Source: Acidiphilium acidophilum (GTDB taxonomy: Bacteria > Pseudomonadota > Alphaproteobacteria > Acetobacterales > Acetobacteraceae). Taken from it: DNA of 64,000 nucleotides. Below the pieces are notes generated by a model. That model did no database searches. It was given only the letters and a program-made list of their open reading frames with translations, and was not told the DNA's origin. Shown here one piece after another: positions 1-8,669 of this stretch; the stretch's first letter is position 1, and each line of letters starts with the position of its first letter. Both the position numbers and the translations under genes were made by a program. Location: assembly GCF_033842475.1 (NCBI RefSeq), contig NZ_JAWXYB010000018.1, forward strand, positions 1,781,501 through 1,845,500, given 5' to 3'.

Positions 1-557
1 CGTCAATTATCCAGCATCGAGATCAACAGTACGTATTACCGACTGCAAGTACCCATCCGGTGAGGCTTTCGATTACCCACATTTCTGAGAGATTTGAGGT
101 TGGGGTATTGCCCGGCTCGAATCGTATGTGATTCCTTGTCCGGCACCGATTCGGAGGCGGTGCGATGGACGAAAGCTTCCGTCACCCGGCGTTCATCGCC
201 ATGCTGTTCGATCATGGGGTTGCGGTGGTGACCGCCGGCGATAGCCAATCTCCGCAGATTGCCGATCTTACCGCAGATTTCGTCTATGTCCGTATCATGG
301 GCACCAAGGAAGCAGAACCGCTCGGATATCGCGAAACCGTAGTCGCAAACTGGGCGCAGCGTGCGCGGGATTGGGCTCACGGCAAAGTTCCGCACGATCT
401 GAACGCCATTTCGCCCTCGAAAGCCGACGATGTTCCTCATGACGTCTACCTCTACGTCATCAACGGCCACAAGATCCTCAACCCAACGGCGGCTCGAAAT
501 TTAATCAATCAGGTCCGTCACTCCGCGCCAGGACCAGCCGCCCATCACCGGTCATAG
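1..557 (+). pseudogene. DUF72 (YecE-like) family protein, decayed remnant
   Basis: Frame 1 from base 1 reads into the window with SSIEINSTYYRLQVP, the usual N-terminal signature of DUF72 proteins, and stops at 61-63. From 165 another frame carries the family's C-terminal half: a stretch around ESFRHPAFIAML, then LTADFVYVRIMG, and a final DVYLYVINGHK block. In intact members (about 240-290 residues) these blocks are separated by roughly 80-100 residues; here only about 100 bases lie between them and the frame changes. I infer an internal deletion plus frameshift. The gene's true 5' end lies outside the window. DUF72 proteins have a TIM-barrel-like fold and no settled function. The ATG at 165 could still start a 130-residue fragment, but it would lack half the domain. 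Confidence 0.75.
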
Positions 558-560
558 CCA

Positions 561-2522
561 TCAAACGTCAAGCTCTCCTGCGCCTGCTGCGCGGTCCTGA
601 ATGAACCGGAATCGTAGCTCCGGCTTTCGCCCCATCAGGCTCTCCACCATCTCCGCCGTCTCCGCCCGCGCTTCCGGCAGGGTCATCACCCGAAGCAGGA
701 CCCGTTTTTTCGGGTCCATCGTGGTTTCCTTCAACATCGCCGGCGGCATCTCGCCCAACCCTTTGAACCTGCTGATTTCAACCTTCGCGCTCCCTTTGAA
801 GGCGGTCTTGATCAGCCGGTCACGCTCGGCATCGTCCATCGCATAAACCGACTTGCTGCCCTGGGTCAGCCGGAACAGCGGCGGCTGTGCCAGAAACACA
901 TGCCCGGCACGGATCAGTTCCGGCAGTTCCCGGTAAAAAAACGTCATCAGCAGCGAGGCGATATGCGCGCCGTCGACATCCGCATCTGTCATGATAATGA
1001 TCCGGCCATACCGCAGGTGTTCCAGCCGGAACCGGTCGCCCACCCCGCACCCGAGCGCCTCGATCAGATCTTTCAACTCCTGATTCTGCCGCAGCTTTTC
1101 AGTGGAAGCGGAGGCGACGTTAAGGATCTTGCCCCGCAATGGCAGAACTGCCTGGGTCTCCCTGTTGCGCGCCTGCTTTGCCGACCCTCCCGCCGAGTCG
1201 CCCTCGACCAGGAAAATCTCCGTATCCTCACGCGATTCACGCGCGCAATCCGTCAGCTTGCCCGGCAGCCGCAGCCGCCGTGTTGCTGACTTGCGCGGCG
1301 TATCCTTGGCCTCGCGCCGCCGGATCCGGTCTTCCGCGCGCTCGATGACATAGGCCAGCAGTTGATCGGCACTGGCCGGATCACCGGCCAGGAAATGCTC
1401 GAACCGGTCCCGCAGCGCCGCCTCGGTCACTCGCTGCGCCTCGGGCGAGGTCAGCTTTTCCTTGGTCTGTCCCTGGAATTGCGGATCGCGGATGAACAGG
1501 GACATCTTGGCCGCCAGCGTGCCCGTCACGTCCTCACCGGTCACTACGGCAACACGCTTGTTGCCACGCTGCTCGCCGAACCCGCGCAACCCCTTCAGCA
1601 ACGCGGCGCGAAATCCCGCCTCATGCGTCCCTCCCTGAGATGTCGGAATTGTATTGCAATAAGTCGATATTGACGACTCACCACCATCGACCCACGCACA
1701 AGCCCACTCGATCCGCCCTGCCCCATCCGGCAGCTCGGCGAGGCCGGCCCAAACCGGAGCCACCAGCTTCGGTACGGTGCCAAGTTCCTCGGCCAACGAA
1801 TCGGCTAGCCCGCCGGGAAAATGGAGTTCCGCCTGCGCCGGTACGTCCGACCCCGCAGGGATCAGCGCAGCATCGCATGACCAGCGGATACGCACGCCAC
1901 GAAACAGATATGCCTTCGATCGGCACATCCGGTACAGCCGCACCGCGCTCAATTTGAGTGGCCCGAAAATCTCGGGGTCCGGCGTGAACCTGATCAACGT
2001 GCCGCGCCGGTTCGGCGCTGGCCCGGCATTGACCAGTTTGGTGAGCGGTTTGCCCCGCGCATAGTCCTGCTTCCACAGCACCCGGTCCCGCGCGACCTCG
2101 ACCTCCAGGCGCACCGCGAGCGCGTTGACCACCGAACTCCCCACCCCGTGCAGCCCGCCCGAGGTTGCATAGGCCTTGCCGGAGAACTTGGCTCCGGAAT
2201 GCAGCGTGGTCAGGATGACTTCGAGCGCCGATTTGTCCTTGAATTTGGGATGCGGATCGACCGGATAGCCCCGCCCGTTATCACGTACCGTCAACCAGTT
2301 GCCCGCAGCCAGCGTCATCTCGATCGTCGAGGCATGACCTGCAACGGCCTCGTCCATCGCATTGTCCAGCAATTCGGCGGCCAGGTGATGCAACGCGCCC
2401 TCATCGGTCCCGCCAATATACATACCCGGTCGGCGACGAACCGGCTCAAGCCCTTCCAGAACCTCGATATCCTTGGCGGTATACGCCGCCGAAGCAGCGG
2501 ATTGGTCGAAGAGATCACTCAC
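561..2522 (-). CDS. parE: DNA topoisomerase IV subunit B
   Basis: ATPase subunit of topoisomerase IV, which decatenates and relaxes daughter chromosomes with ParC. The N-terminal GHKL ATPase shows ELLDNAMDEAV (about residue 50), a DNGRG motif (about 81) and GLHGVGSSVVNAL (about 123). The C-terminal Toprim domain shows EGDSAGG (about 440) and TDADVDG (512-518), the metal-binding acidic residues. The length of 653 residues is normal for ParE; GyrB would be longer. I place the start at the GTG at 2522 because GAGG lies 8 bases upstream and the protein then begins VSDLFDQ; an in-frame GTG at 2564 has no visible ribosome site. Last gene of the aroA-cmk-parE run, 60 bases after cmk. Confidence 0.93.
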   Translation of the reverse strand: MSDLFDQSAASAAYTAKDIEVLEGLEPVRRRPGMYIGGTDEGALHHLAAELLDNAMDEAVAGHASTIEMTLAAGNWLTVRDNGRGYPVDPHPKFKDKSALEVILTTLHSGAKFSGKAYATSGGLHGVGSSVVNALAVRLEVEVARDRVLWKQDYARGKPLTKLVNAGPAPNRRGTLIRFTPDPEIFGPLKLSAVRLYRMCRSKAYLFRGVRIRWSCDAALIPAGSDVPAQAELHFPGGLADSLAEELGTVPKLVAPVWAGLAELPDGAGRIEWACAWVDGGESSISTYCNTIPTSQGGTHEAGFRAALLKGLRGFGEQRGNKRVAVVTGEDVTGTLAAKMSLFIRDPQFQGQTKEKLTSPEAQRVTEAALRDRFEHFLAGDPASADQLLAYVIERAEDRIRRREAKDTPRKSATRRLRLPGKLTDCARESREDTEIFLVEGDSAGGSAKQARNRETQAVLPLRGKILNVASASTEKLRQNQELKDLIEALGCGVGDRFRLEHLRYGRIIIMTDADVDGAHIASLLMTFFYRELPELIRAGHVFLAQPPLFRLTQGSKSVYAMDDAERDRLIKTAFKGSAKVEISRFKGLGEMPPAMLKETTMDPKKRVLLRVMTLPEARAETAEMVESLMGRKPELRFRFIQDRAAGAGELDV

Positions 2523-2582
2523 GTCCGGGCCTCGATTCGTTAGATTATTATGCCACCCTGCCACATAAATCCGAAAAGCGGA

Positions 2583-3218
2583 TTATGGCTTCGCCAGCGC
2601 CCGGTTGACCCAGTCTGCTGCGGCAGCAAACGCGTGATTGGCATCGAGCGCGCTGGTGTCGATCCGATGAGCGTCTTCAGCCGGTCGCAGCGGTGCCGCC
2701 GCCCGAGTCCGGTCGGCTTCGTCCCGCGCCGCGAGATCCGCCTGAACCGCCTCGAGCGTGACTTCGGCACCGAGCGCCCGCCGCTCGGCAAACCGCCGCG
2801 CCGCCCGCACGGTGAGCGAGGCTGTGATATACAACTTCACATCCGCCTCGGGAAACACGATCGTCCCGATATCCCGCCCGTCGAGCACCGCCCCGGCATG
2901 CAACGCGAACGAGCGCTGAAAATCGAGCAATGCGGCCCGCACAGCGGGGATCGAGGCCACGGCACTTGCGGCACGATCGACCTCCGGGGTTCGGAGGTCT
3001 CCCCGTTCCAGATCGAGCCGCCCAAGGCCCCGCGCCTGCTCACTCGCAAGCGCGACATCTGACGGATCGCCGCCGTGGTCCAGGACCCGTCGTCCGACCA
3101 CCCGGTACAGCAGCCCGGTGTCCAGATATGGCAGATTGAACGCTTCGGCCAGTCGCCGCGCCAGCGTCCCCTTGCCCGAAGCCGCTGGTCCGTCGATCGC
3201 AATCACGATATGCTTCAT
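2583..3218 (-). CDS. cmk: Cytidylate kinase
   Basis: Phosphorylates CMP and dCMP with ATP in the cytoplasm, feeding CTP and dCTP synthesis. The N-terminal P-loop GPAASGKGT (residues about 10-18) is followed by the substrate-binding YLDTGLLYR segment, and [18 protein letters not shown] sits mid-protein, all diagnostic of bacterial CMP kinase. At 211 residues the length is typical. The start codon overlaps the aroA stop by 4 bases (ATGA), so translation is probably coupled. In many proteobacteria rpsA follows cmk; here parE does. Confidence 0.95.
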   Translation of the reverse strand: MKHIVIAIDGPAASGKGTLARRLAEAFNLPYLDTGLLYRVVGRRVLDHGGDPSDVALASEQARGLGRLDLERGDLRTPEVDRAASAVASIPAVRAALLDFQRSFALHAGAVLDGRDIGTIVFPEADVKLYITASLTVRAARRFAERRALGAEVTLEAVQADLAARDEADRTRAAAPLRPAEDAHRIDTSALDANHAFAAAADWVNRALAKP

Positions 3219-4576
3219 GCCAATCCCTCCACCGGCCCGCCCGCTGGCCCGATCACCGCCCCCAGCCCCCGCATCAGATCAACGAAGCCTGGAAAGCTGG
3301 TATCGATGAAGGCGGCATCATCGATTGTAACCGGATCGTCGGCGACGAGCCCCAGCACCAGCGCGCTCATCCCAAGCCGGTGATCCATATGCGTCATCAC
3401 CGTCCCGCCGCCAAGCCGGTTTGCCCCGCCCATGATGATCATGTCATCGCCATCCACTTCGACCTGTGCGCCATTGACCCGCAGCATCGCGAGCGTGGCG
3501 GCCAGCCGGTCGCTCTCCTTGACCCGCAACTCTCCCAACCCGCGCAAGCGCGACTGCCCCATCGCGAGTGCACAGGCGACCGCGAGGATCGGGTACTCAT
3601 CGATCATGGCAGGGGCCCGCTCCGGCGGCACATCCACCCCCCTCAGCGTCGTCGCCCGGACCACGAGGTCGCCAACCGGCTCCCCCCCCTCCGCCCGCTG
3701 ATTGAGAATGACGATGTCTGCGCCCATTTCGCACAGCGTTGTCACAAGGCCGGTCCGCAACGGATTGAGGCCGACCCCTTCGATAGTCACGCTGGAGCCC
3801 GGAACGAGCAACGCCGCCACGATCGGAAACGCCGCCGAAGACGGATCGCCCGGCACCATGACATCCGAAGCCATCAACTCCGGCTGTCCCCGCAAGCGGA
3901 TCAATTTGCCTCTCCCCTGCCCGATCACCTCGACCGCCGCTCCGAAATGACGAAGCATATTTTCCGAATGGTCGCGGGTCGGTTCCGGCTCCTCGATCTC
4001 CGTCACCCCACGCGCATTCAGCCCCGCGAGTAGGAGCGCCGACTTCACCTGCGCGGACGCAACCGGCAGCCGATAACTCAAGGGCAGAGCATCGGCCGCT
4101 CCACTCACAGCCAGAGGCAGCCGCCCGCCATCCCGTGCCGCAAACACAGCACCGCACGCGGCGAGCGGATCGATCACCCGGCGCATCGGTCGCCGTCGCA
4201 ACGAGGCATCACCGGTCATCACCGCAAAAATATCATGACTCGCGAGAATGCCGCACAACAGCCGCGCCGCTGTGCCCGAATTGCCCATGTCGAGCACATC
4301 CTCAGGGCTGTGTAACCCGCCAATTCCGGCACCGCTCACCCGCCACATACCGGAACCTTCACGCGTGACATCCGCCCCGAGAGCCCGCATCGCGGCAGCA
4401 GTTCTCAGCACATCCTCGCCTTCGAGTAATCCGGCGATGCGCGTGGTGCCGATCGCAAGCCCCGCGAACATCAGGGCGCGATGGGAAATCGACTTGTCGC
4501 CCGGCACGCGGATCGTACCGTTGAGCGGCGAGCCGTCACGGCACGAAACATGGGCGACAGGGGATGAGGGGTTCAT
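3215..4576 (-). CDS. aroA: 3-phosphoshikimate 1-carboxyvinyltransferase (EPSP synthase)
   Basis: Transfers enolpyruvyl from PEP to shikimate-3-phosphate in the shikimate pathway. Visible motifs are [12 protein letters not shown] near the N-terminus, [12 protein letters not shown], the PEP-binding [11 protein letters not shown] region, and a C-terminal [15 protein letters not shown] start at 4576 (MNPSSPVAH, 453 residues), which leaves promoter space against the divergent gene. An in-frame ATG at 4612 would add 12 residues and almost meet that gene; neither start has a clear Shine-Dalgarno sequence. The LMFAGLAIG segment near the N-terminus, in place of a canonical LLLGALA type, suggests a class II-like alphaproteobacterial enzyme, which I cannot confirm by eye. 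Confidence 0.95.
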   Translation of the reverse strand: MNPSSPVAHVSCRDGSPLNGTIRVPGDKSISHRALMFAGLAIGTTRIAGLLEGEDVLRTAAAMRALGADVTREGSGMWRVSGAGIGGLHSPEDVLDMGNSGTAARLLCGILASHDIFAVMTGDASLRRRPMRRVIDPLAACGAVFAARDGGRLPLAVSGAADALPLSYRLPVASAQVKSALLLAGLNARGVTEIEEPEPTRDHSENMLRHFGAAVEVIGQGRGKLIRLRGQPELMASDVMVPGDPSSAAFPIVAALLVPGSSVTIEGVGLNPLRTGLVTTLCEMGADIVILNQRAEGGEPVGDLVVRATTLRGVDVPPERAPAMIDEYPILAVACALAMGQSRLRGLGELRVKESDRLAATLAMLRVNGAQVEVDGDDMIIMGGANRLGGGTVMTHMDHRLGMSALVLGLVADDPVTIDDAAFIDTSFPGFVDLMRGLGAVIGPAGGPVEGLA

Positions 4577-4677
4577 GGCGCGGCGCTTAGCATGGCCCGT
4601 ACGGTTTGACATAGGGGGCGATGGGTGGCATGGCGCGCGCCCTGAAGCGACCGTTTCCCACTCTTTACGAGGCCCTC

Positions 4678-5007
4678 ATGCCGAAGCCGGAACTTGGCGA
4701 CAAACATACCTGCGTCTCCTGTGGCGCACGGTTCTTCGATCTGGGCAAGGTGCCTGCGGTCTGCCCGAAATGCGGCACCGAACAGCCGATCGAGCAGCCC
4801 AAGCTCAAGCGCAACGCCCCGATCCCCGATGATGTGAAAAAATCGCCCAAGGCAGCCATCGCGCCGGGTGACGATGTCGAGGTCGATGCGGTCGACGACG
4901 GCACCGACGAGGATATTCTGGAGGATGCCGACGATCTCGAGGACGATGCCGACGCGATCGAGGCAGATATCGAAGTCGAGCGCGATACCGACGAGAACGA
5001 ACGCTGA
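4678..5007 (+). CDS. TIGR02300 (FYDLN acid) family protein
   Basis: Small, very acidic protein of 109 residues. It opens with MPKPELGDKHTCVSCGARFF, and a CxxC pair is followed by a second CPKC pair, giving a four-Cys zinc ribbon in the first 40 residues. The C-terminal half is almost entirely Asp, Glu and Val. This matches the alphaproteobacterial FYDLN-acid family of unknown function, often found beside aroA. I chose 4678 because CGAGG lies 8 bases upstream and the family begins at this point; an upstream ATG at 4621 would add 19 non-conserved residues. Divergent from aroA. Confidence 0.85.
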   Translation: MPKPELGDKHTCVSCGARFFDLGKVPAVCPKCGTEQPIEQPKLKRNAPIPDDVKKSPKAAIAPGDDVEVDAVDDGTDEDILEDADDLEDDADAIEADIEVERDTDENER

Positions 5008-5094
5008 AATTTTCCCGTCAGCGAAACAAAAATTTATTTTGCACCTCAGCGCAATCCATTAACCGAACGGTAATTCGCGCATGGTCATCTGGGG

Positions 5095-5111
5095 TCAGCC
5101 AAAACGGCTGA
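5095..5111 (+). promoter_or_regulatory. Small hairpin just before a ribosome site
   Basis: TCAGCC at 5095-5100 pairs with GGCTGA at 5106-5111 across the loop AAAAC. It ends a few bases before the AAGGA of the 63-residue gene at 5134. No T-run follows, so it does not look like a terminator of the upstream gene. A role in translation control is only a guess. Confidence 0.35.
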
Positions 5112-5133
5112 ACTGTCAAAGGAAAATCCCGCG

Positions 5134-5325
5134 ATGTCTGATTATGCAACGGCGAAAACTGCCGACCATCATGAGCCGATCGTCAGCCCCCTGATCCTGA
5201 CCGACCGGTTGATCTCACTCGCTCAGGATGCTGAACGAGCCGGTCTGCCTGTCATGGCAAACCGGCTCGTCAGGCTCGCCCTTCGGGCTTGTAAACCGCC
5301 ACCCAAAATTCGGCACCACGGTTGA
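5134..5325 (+). CDS. Small conserved hypothetical protein
   Basis: Sixty-three residues with a helical core around DRLISLAQDAERAGLPVMAN, then RLVRLALRAC. AAGGA lies about 10 bases before the ATG. Similar short proteins with an LI-LAQDA-RAG-LV-LA pattern occur in Rhodospirillales genomes as far as I recall; no function is known to me. It lacks a signal peptide and Cys pairs and is probably a small cytoplasmic helical protein. Confidence 0.6.
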   Translation: MSDYATAKTADHHEPIVSPLILTDRLISLAQDAERAGLPVMANRLVRLALRACKPPPKIRHHG

Positions 5326-5400
5326 TCTCATCAATGTCCCGGCTTTGACCTGAAACGAGACGGTCCGCTATTCCGGGGATCACAGAACCGGAGGTCGTTC

Positions 5401-6630
5401 ATGTCGAATTCCACTGCCGAAGCGATGCCCCAGCCGTCGGGGCCGCTTGCAGGACTTACCGTCTTTGACCTTACAAGGGTCCTGGCTGGCCCCACCTGCG
5501 TCCAGATGCTGGCCGATCTTGGCGCCAACGTGATCAAGATCGAAAAGCCCGGCAGCGGCGACGATACCCGCAGCTTCGTCCCCCCCGAAATGCCCGGAAC
5601 CGGGCAAAGTGCGTATTTCGCAGGAGCCAACCGCAACAAGCGCTCGCTGACGCTCGACATCGCCACATCCGAAGGTCAGCGGATCGCCCACGACCTGATC
5701 GGTCGATGCGATATTCTGGTCGAAAACTTCAAGGTCGGGACGCTTTCCCGCTACGGGCTTGGGTATGAACAACTTGCCCCGATCCATCCTTCGCTGATCT
5801 ACTGCTCGATCACCGGCTTCGGGCAGACCGGCCCCTACGCGGCGCGGCCGGGCTATGACAGCCTGATCCAGGCCATGGGCGGTATCATGTCGCTCACCGG
5901 CGCGCCCGATGGCGAGCCAATGAAAGTGGGCGTTCCGGTCGCGGATCTGTTCGCCGGCCTTTACGGCGCTATCGGTGTTCTCGCCGCTCTCCGCCATCGC
6001 GAAGCCACCGGCGAAGGCCAGCAGGTCGATATCGGCATGCTCGATACCCATGTCGCCTGGCTCGCCAATCAGGGGATGAACTATCTGGCCACCGGCACCA
6101 ACCCGCCCCGCCTCGGCAACCAGCATCCCAACATTGTTCCTTATCAGGTTTTCGCCACGGCGGATGGCCATATCGTGCTCTCGATCGGCAACGACGCGAG
6201 CTTCGCCCGTTTCTGCAACCGCTTCGGCCTCGACCACCTCATTGAGAATTCGAACTTTGCGACTAACGCCGCGAGGGTCGCAAACCGTACCCTCGTCACC
6301 GAAACGCTCGCCGCCGTGCTCAGCCGGCACTCCTCCGCGTGGTGGCTGGAAGCGCTGGAAGCCATCAAAATCGGCTGCGGTCCGATCAATACGCTCGATC
6401 AGGTGTTCACCGATCCGCACGTGATCGCACGCAATAATCTGGTCGACCTCACCGATCAAAGCGGCAATCCGATAACTCTGGTCGCGAATCCGGTACGTTT
6501 ATCCGCCACACCGGTGGATTATCGCCTCCCACCTCCCATCTTAGGTGAACATACCGATGAGGTGCTGACCGACATGCTGGGACTGAGTGCAACCGAAATA
6601 GCGGCCCTGCGCCGCGACAAAATCGTCTGA
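5401..6630 (+). CDS. CaiB/BaiF family CoA transferase
   Basis: Class III CoA transferase of 409 residues, moving CoA between carboxylic acids through an aspartyl-CoA intermediate. The N-terminal LTVFDLTRVLAGP and LADLGANVIKIEKPG motifs, then NRNKRSLTLDI, are family hallmarks. The catalytic Asp is probably D153 in the PGYDSL motif. GGAGG sits 8 bases before the ATG. The following alpha/beta hydrolase starts 9 bases downstream, so the two probably share a transcript. The substrate cannot be read from sequence; formyl-CoA:oxalate, carnitine and succinyl-CoA:citramalate transferases share this fold. Confidence 0.92.
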   Translation: MSNSTAEAMPQPSGPLAGLTVFDLTRVLAGPTCVQMLADLGANVIKIEKPGSGDDTRSFVPPEMPGTGQSAYFAGANRNKRSLTLDIATSEGQRIAHDLIGRCDILVENFKVGTLSRYGLGYEQLAPIHPSLIYCSITGFGQTGPYAARPGYDSLIQAMGGIMSLTGAPDGEPMKVGVPVADLFAGLYGAIGVLAALRHREATGEGQQVDIGMLDTHVAWLANQGMNYLATGTNPPRLGNQHPNIVPYQVFATADGHIVLSIGNDASFARFCNRFGLDHLIENSNFATNAARVANRTLVTETLAAVLSRHSSAWWLEALEAIKIGCGPINTLDQVFTDPHVIARNNLVDLTDQSGNPITLVANPVRLSATPVDYRLPPPILGEHTDEVLTDMLGLSATEIAALRRDKIV

Positions 6631-6639
6631 CCTGGCTGC

Positions 6640-7485
6640 ATGGCGCGGCAAGGCTTCGTGCCTTACCTCCTCGGCAGTGCGTTTCACCGCCTCGCCTTCG
6701 TGGAATTCGGCAACCCGGCAGCGGCGGCGGTGCTCTGCATCCACGGTCTGACCCGAAATGGCCGTGATTTCGACCCGCTGGCAGAAAGTCTTGCCGATCG
6801 ATTTCATGTCATCTGCCCGGATCTGCCTGGGCGCGGACAGTCGGACTGGCTCCCTGATTCAGCGCTCTATCAGCCCGGCTCCTACGTCATCGCCCTCGGC
6901 CATCTTCTCGCATGGCTCAACAAGCCGGTCGTCTGGATCGGCACGTCGCTCGGCGGGATTTGTGGAATGATGATGGCGGCGACACCCGGCGCTCCGATCA
7001 CAAGACTTGTCCTCAACGATATCGGGCCGTCGATCCCTGCGTCCGCGCTCAGTCGCATCCGCGATTATATGACGACCACGCCTGAATATTTCGCCAAGCA
7101 TGCTGATGTCGAGCGCTATCTTCGCAGGGTTCATGCCCCGTTCGGCCCTCTGACCGATGCTCAATGGGCACATCTCGCATATTATTCCGCGCGACGGCTC
7201 GACGGCGGTGGCCTGGCACTACATTACGATCCCGCCATCGCCACACCGATCATAGCTTCGACGCCAATGACCGCCGATCTGTCGCCGATCTGGCAACAGA
7301 TCCGCGTGCCCGTGCTGGCGATCCGTGGCGAATCGAGCGATCTCCTCACCGAGGAGACGTTCGCCGCCATGGAAGCAGATGGTGCAACCGGACTGACGAT
7401 CGCCGATACGGGCCACGCCCCGGCGCTGATGGACGCACCGACCATCGGCGTCATCCGCGATTTTCTGGAGAGCGGCCGCCAATGA
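6640..7485 (+). CDS. Alpha/beta fold hydrolase
   Basis: 281 residues. The oxyanion strand LCIHGLTRN (about 32-40), the nucleophile elbow GTSLGG (Ser about 103), a late Asp in GESSDLL and a His in DTGHAPAL form the canonical Ser-Asp-His hydrolase triad. No signal peptide, so cytoplasmic. Its position right behind a CoA transferase could mean a thioesterase or ester hydrolase role in the same small catabolic unit, but the substrate is unknown. Its stop overlaps the start of the YihY-family gene (ATGA), suggesting translational coupling. Confidence 0.88.
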   Translation: MARQGFVPYLLGSAFHRLAFVEFGNPAAAAVLCIHGLTRNGRDFDPLAESLADRFHVICPDLPGRGQSDWLPDSALYQPGSYVIALGHLLAWLNKPVVWIGTSLGGICGMMMAATPGAPITRLVLNDIGPSIPASALSRIRDYMTTTPEYFAKHADVERYLRRVHAPFGPLTDAQWAHLAYYSARRLDGGGLALHYDPAIATPIIASTPMTADLSPIWQQIRVPVLAIRGESSDLLTEETFAAMEADGATGLTIADTGHAPALMDAPTIGVIRDFLESGRQ

Positions 7486-8450
7486 CCGATCGCCAGACGA
7501 CGGACGCCGTTGTGAAAAATCCGCTGCCGCCTCCCCCGCCGACAACGGCACAGTCCACGACCATATCTGCGAGCCCAAAACGCCGCCGGACCTGGCGAGA
7601 ATCATCTCGCCTATGGTGGAGCAGCCTCAAGACCTCGCTGTGGGCGCTTCTCAGCGGCGAGATGTCGCTGGTGGCCGCCGGTTGCGCCTTCTATGCAACC
7701 CTCGCGCTATTCCCGGCGATCACCACGCTGATCTCGCTTTACGGTCTTGCCTTCAACCCGATCACGGTCGAGCCGCAACTTATCTATCTGCGCCATTTGA
7801 TGCCGCCAGCGGCGTTCCAGCTGATCGCCGGGCGAATCCAGCAACTGGTTTCAGGCGGCAAGACCAGTCTGGGAATCGGACTCGCTTTGTCATTGGTGTT
7901 CACGCTCTATTCCACCGCATCAGGGACCAAATCCCTCATCTATGCCCTCAACGTGATCCACAAACGTGAAGAAACCCGTGGGATCATCCGGTTTCAACTG
8001 GTCACTCTCGGCATGACGCTGGTGGCGGTCATCGGCGCGATCATTGCAATCGGCGTGCTGGTTGGTCTGCCGCTGATGTTCACCTTCTTCGGCTTCGGCA
8101 AAGCATCCGCGGTGATCGCCATCGTAATCGGCTTCATCCTGATGGTTGGGTTCATGGGCGTCGCTCTCGGTCTGTTCTATCGCTACGGTCCCTCTTTCCG
8201 CCGGGATCTCGGACACACCGTAATCCCGGGTGTAACCGTTGCGATTCTGGTCTGGCTGATCGTGTCCTATGGATTCGCGGTCTATGTCGGGCAGTTCGCC
8301 GCCTACAGCCGGACTTATGGTCCGCTCGCCACCATCATCGGCCTGATGATGTGGTTCTACCTCACCGCCTACACCCTTCTACTCGGTGCGCTGTTCAACG
8401 CGGCGATCGATCAGGCGAGCAAACAGCCGATTGTGGCAAGAAGGCCATAG
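7482..8450 (+). CDS. YihY/virulence factor BrkB family membrane protein
   Basis: 322 residues. A proline-rich, basic cytoplasmic N-terminus of about 55 residues precedes the family core: SLVAAGCAFYATLALFPAI, then about six membrane helices with GLFYRYGPSFRR between helices and IGLMMWFYLTAYTLLLGALF near the end. Members were once called RNase BN by mistake; the family is an integral membrane protein group of unclear function. The ATG at 7482 overlaps the upstream stop by 4 bases; a longer in-frame extension would run through the hydrolase gene and is unlikely. Confidence 0.9.
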   Translation: MTDRQTTDAVVKNPLPPPPPTTAQSTTISASPKRRRTWRESSRLWWSSLKTSLWALLSGEMSLVAAGCAFYATLALFPAITTLISLYGLAFNPITVEPQLIYLRHLMPPAAFQLIAGRIQQLVSGGKTSLGIGLALSLVFTLYSTASGTKSLIYALNVIHKREETRGIIRFQLVTLGMTLVAVIGAIIAIGVLVGLPLMFTFFGFGKASAVIAIVIGFILMVGFMGVALGLFYRYGPSFRRDLGHTVIPGVTVAILVWLIVSYGFAVYVGQFAAYSRTYGPLATIIGLMMWFYLTAYTLLLGALFNAAIDQASKQPIVARRP

Positions 8451-8531
8451 CAGCGAAACTTGCGCTGAACGCGGCCGTCAAAACCGGTTTACAATGCTGC
8501 ATCAGCGTTGTCGCGACGCCACATTGGAGGT

Positions 8532-8669
8532 ATGGCACGAGGATTGAACAGAGCAGCTGATACGTGGGGCGAGACTTGGTACCTGAACCGGACTCAATCG
8601 AATTCGGTCGATGATGGAACCATGTGGATCGCCCCGCGGACGTCAGACGAGGACGTCCCGGCGGCATGA
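8532..8669 (+). CDS. Candidate 45-residue leader ORF overlapping the rnr start
   Basis: ATG at 8532 opens an uninterrupted 45-codon frame whose TGA overlaps the rnr ATG (ATGA at 8666-8669), the same coupling arrangement used by neighbouring genes. The peptide is unusual, with three tryptophans (two in TWGETWY) and an acidic tail. A strong GGAGG is present but sits only one base before this ATG, so initiation there is doubtful; a TTG at 8544 is an alternative. I recognise no family. It could be a real small protein, a leader that opens the rnr ribosome site, or chance. Confidence 0.35.
   Translation: MARGLNRAADTWGETWYLNRTQSNSVDDGTMWIAPRTSDEDVPAA

Noticed and set aside
7164-7481. N-terminal extension of the YihY-family gene
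   Set aside because: It would overlap the alpha/beta hydrolase for over 300 bases; the ATG at 7482 sits on the hydrolase stop.
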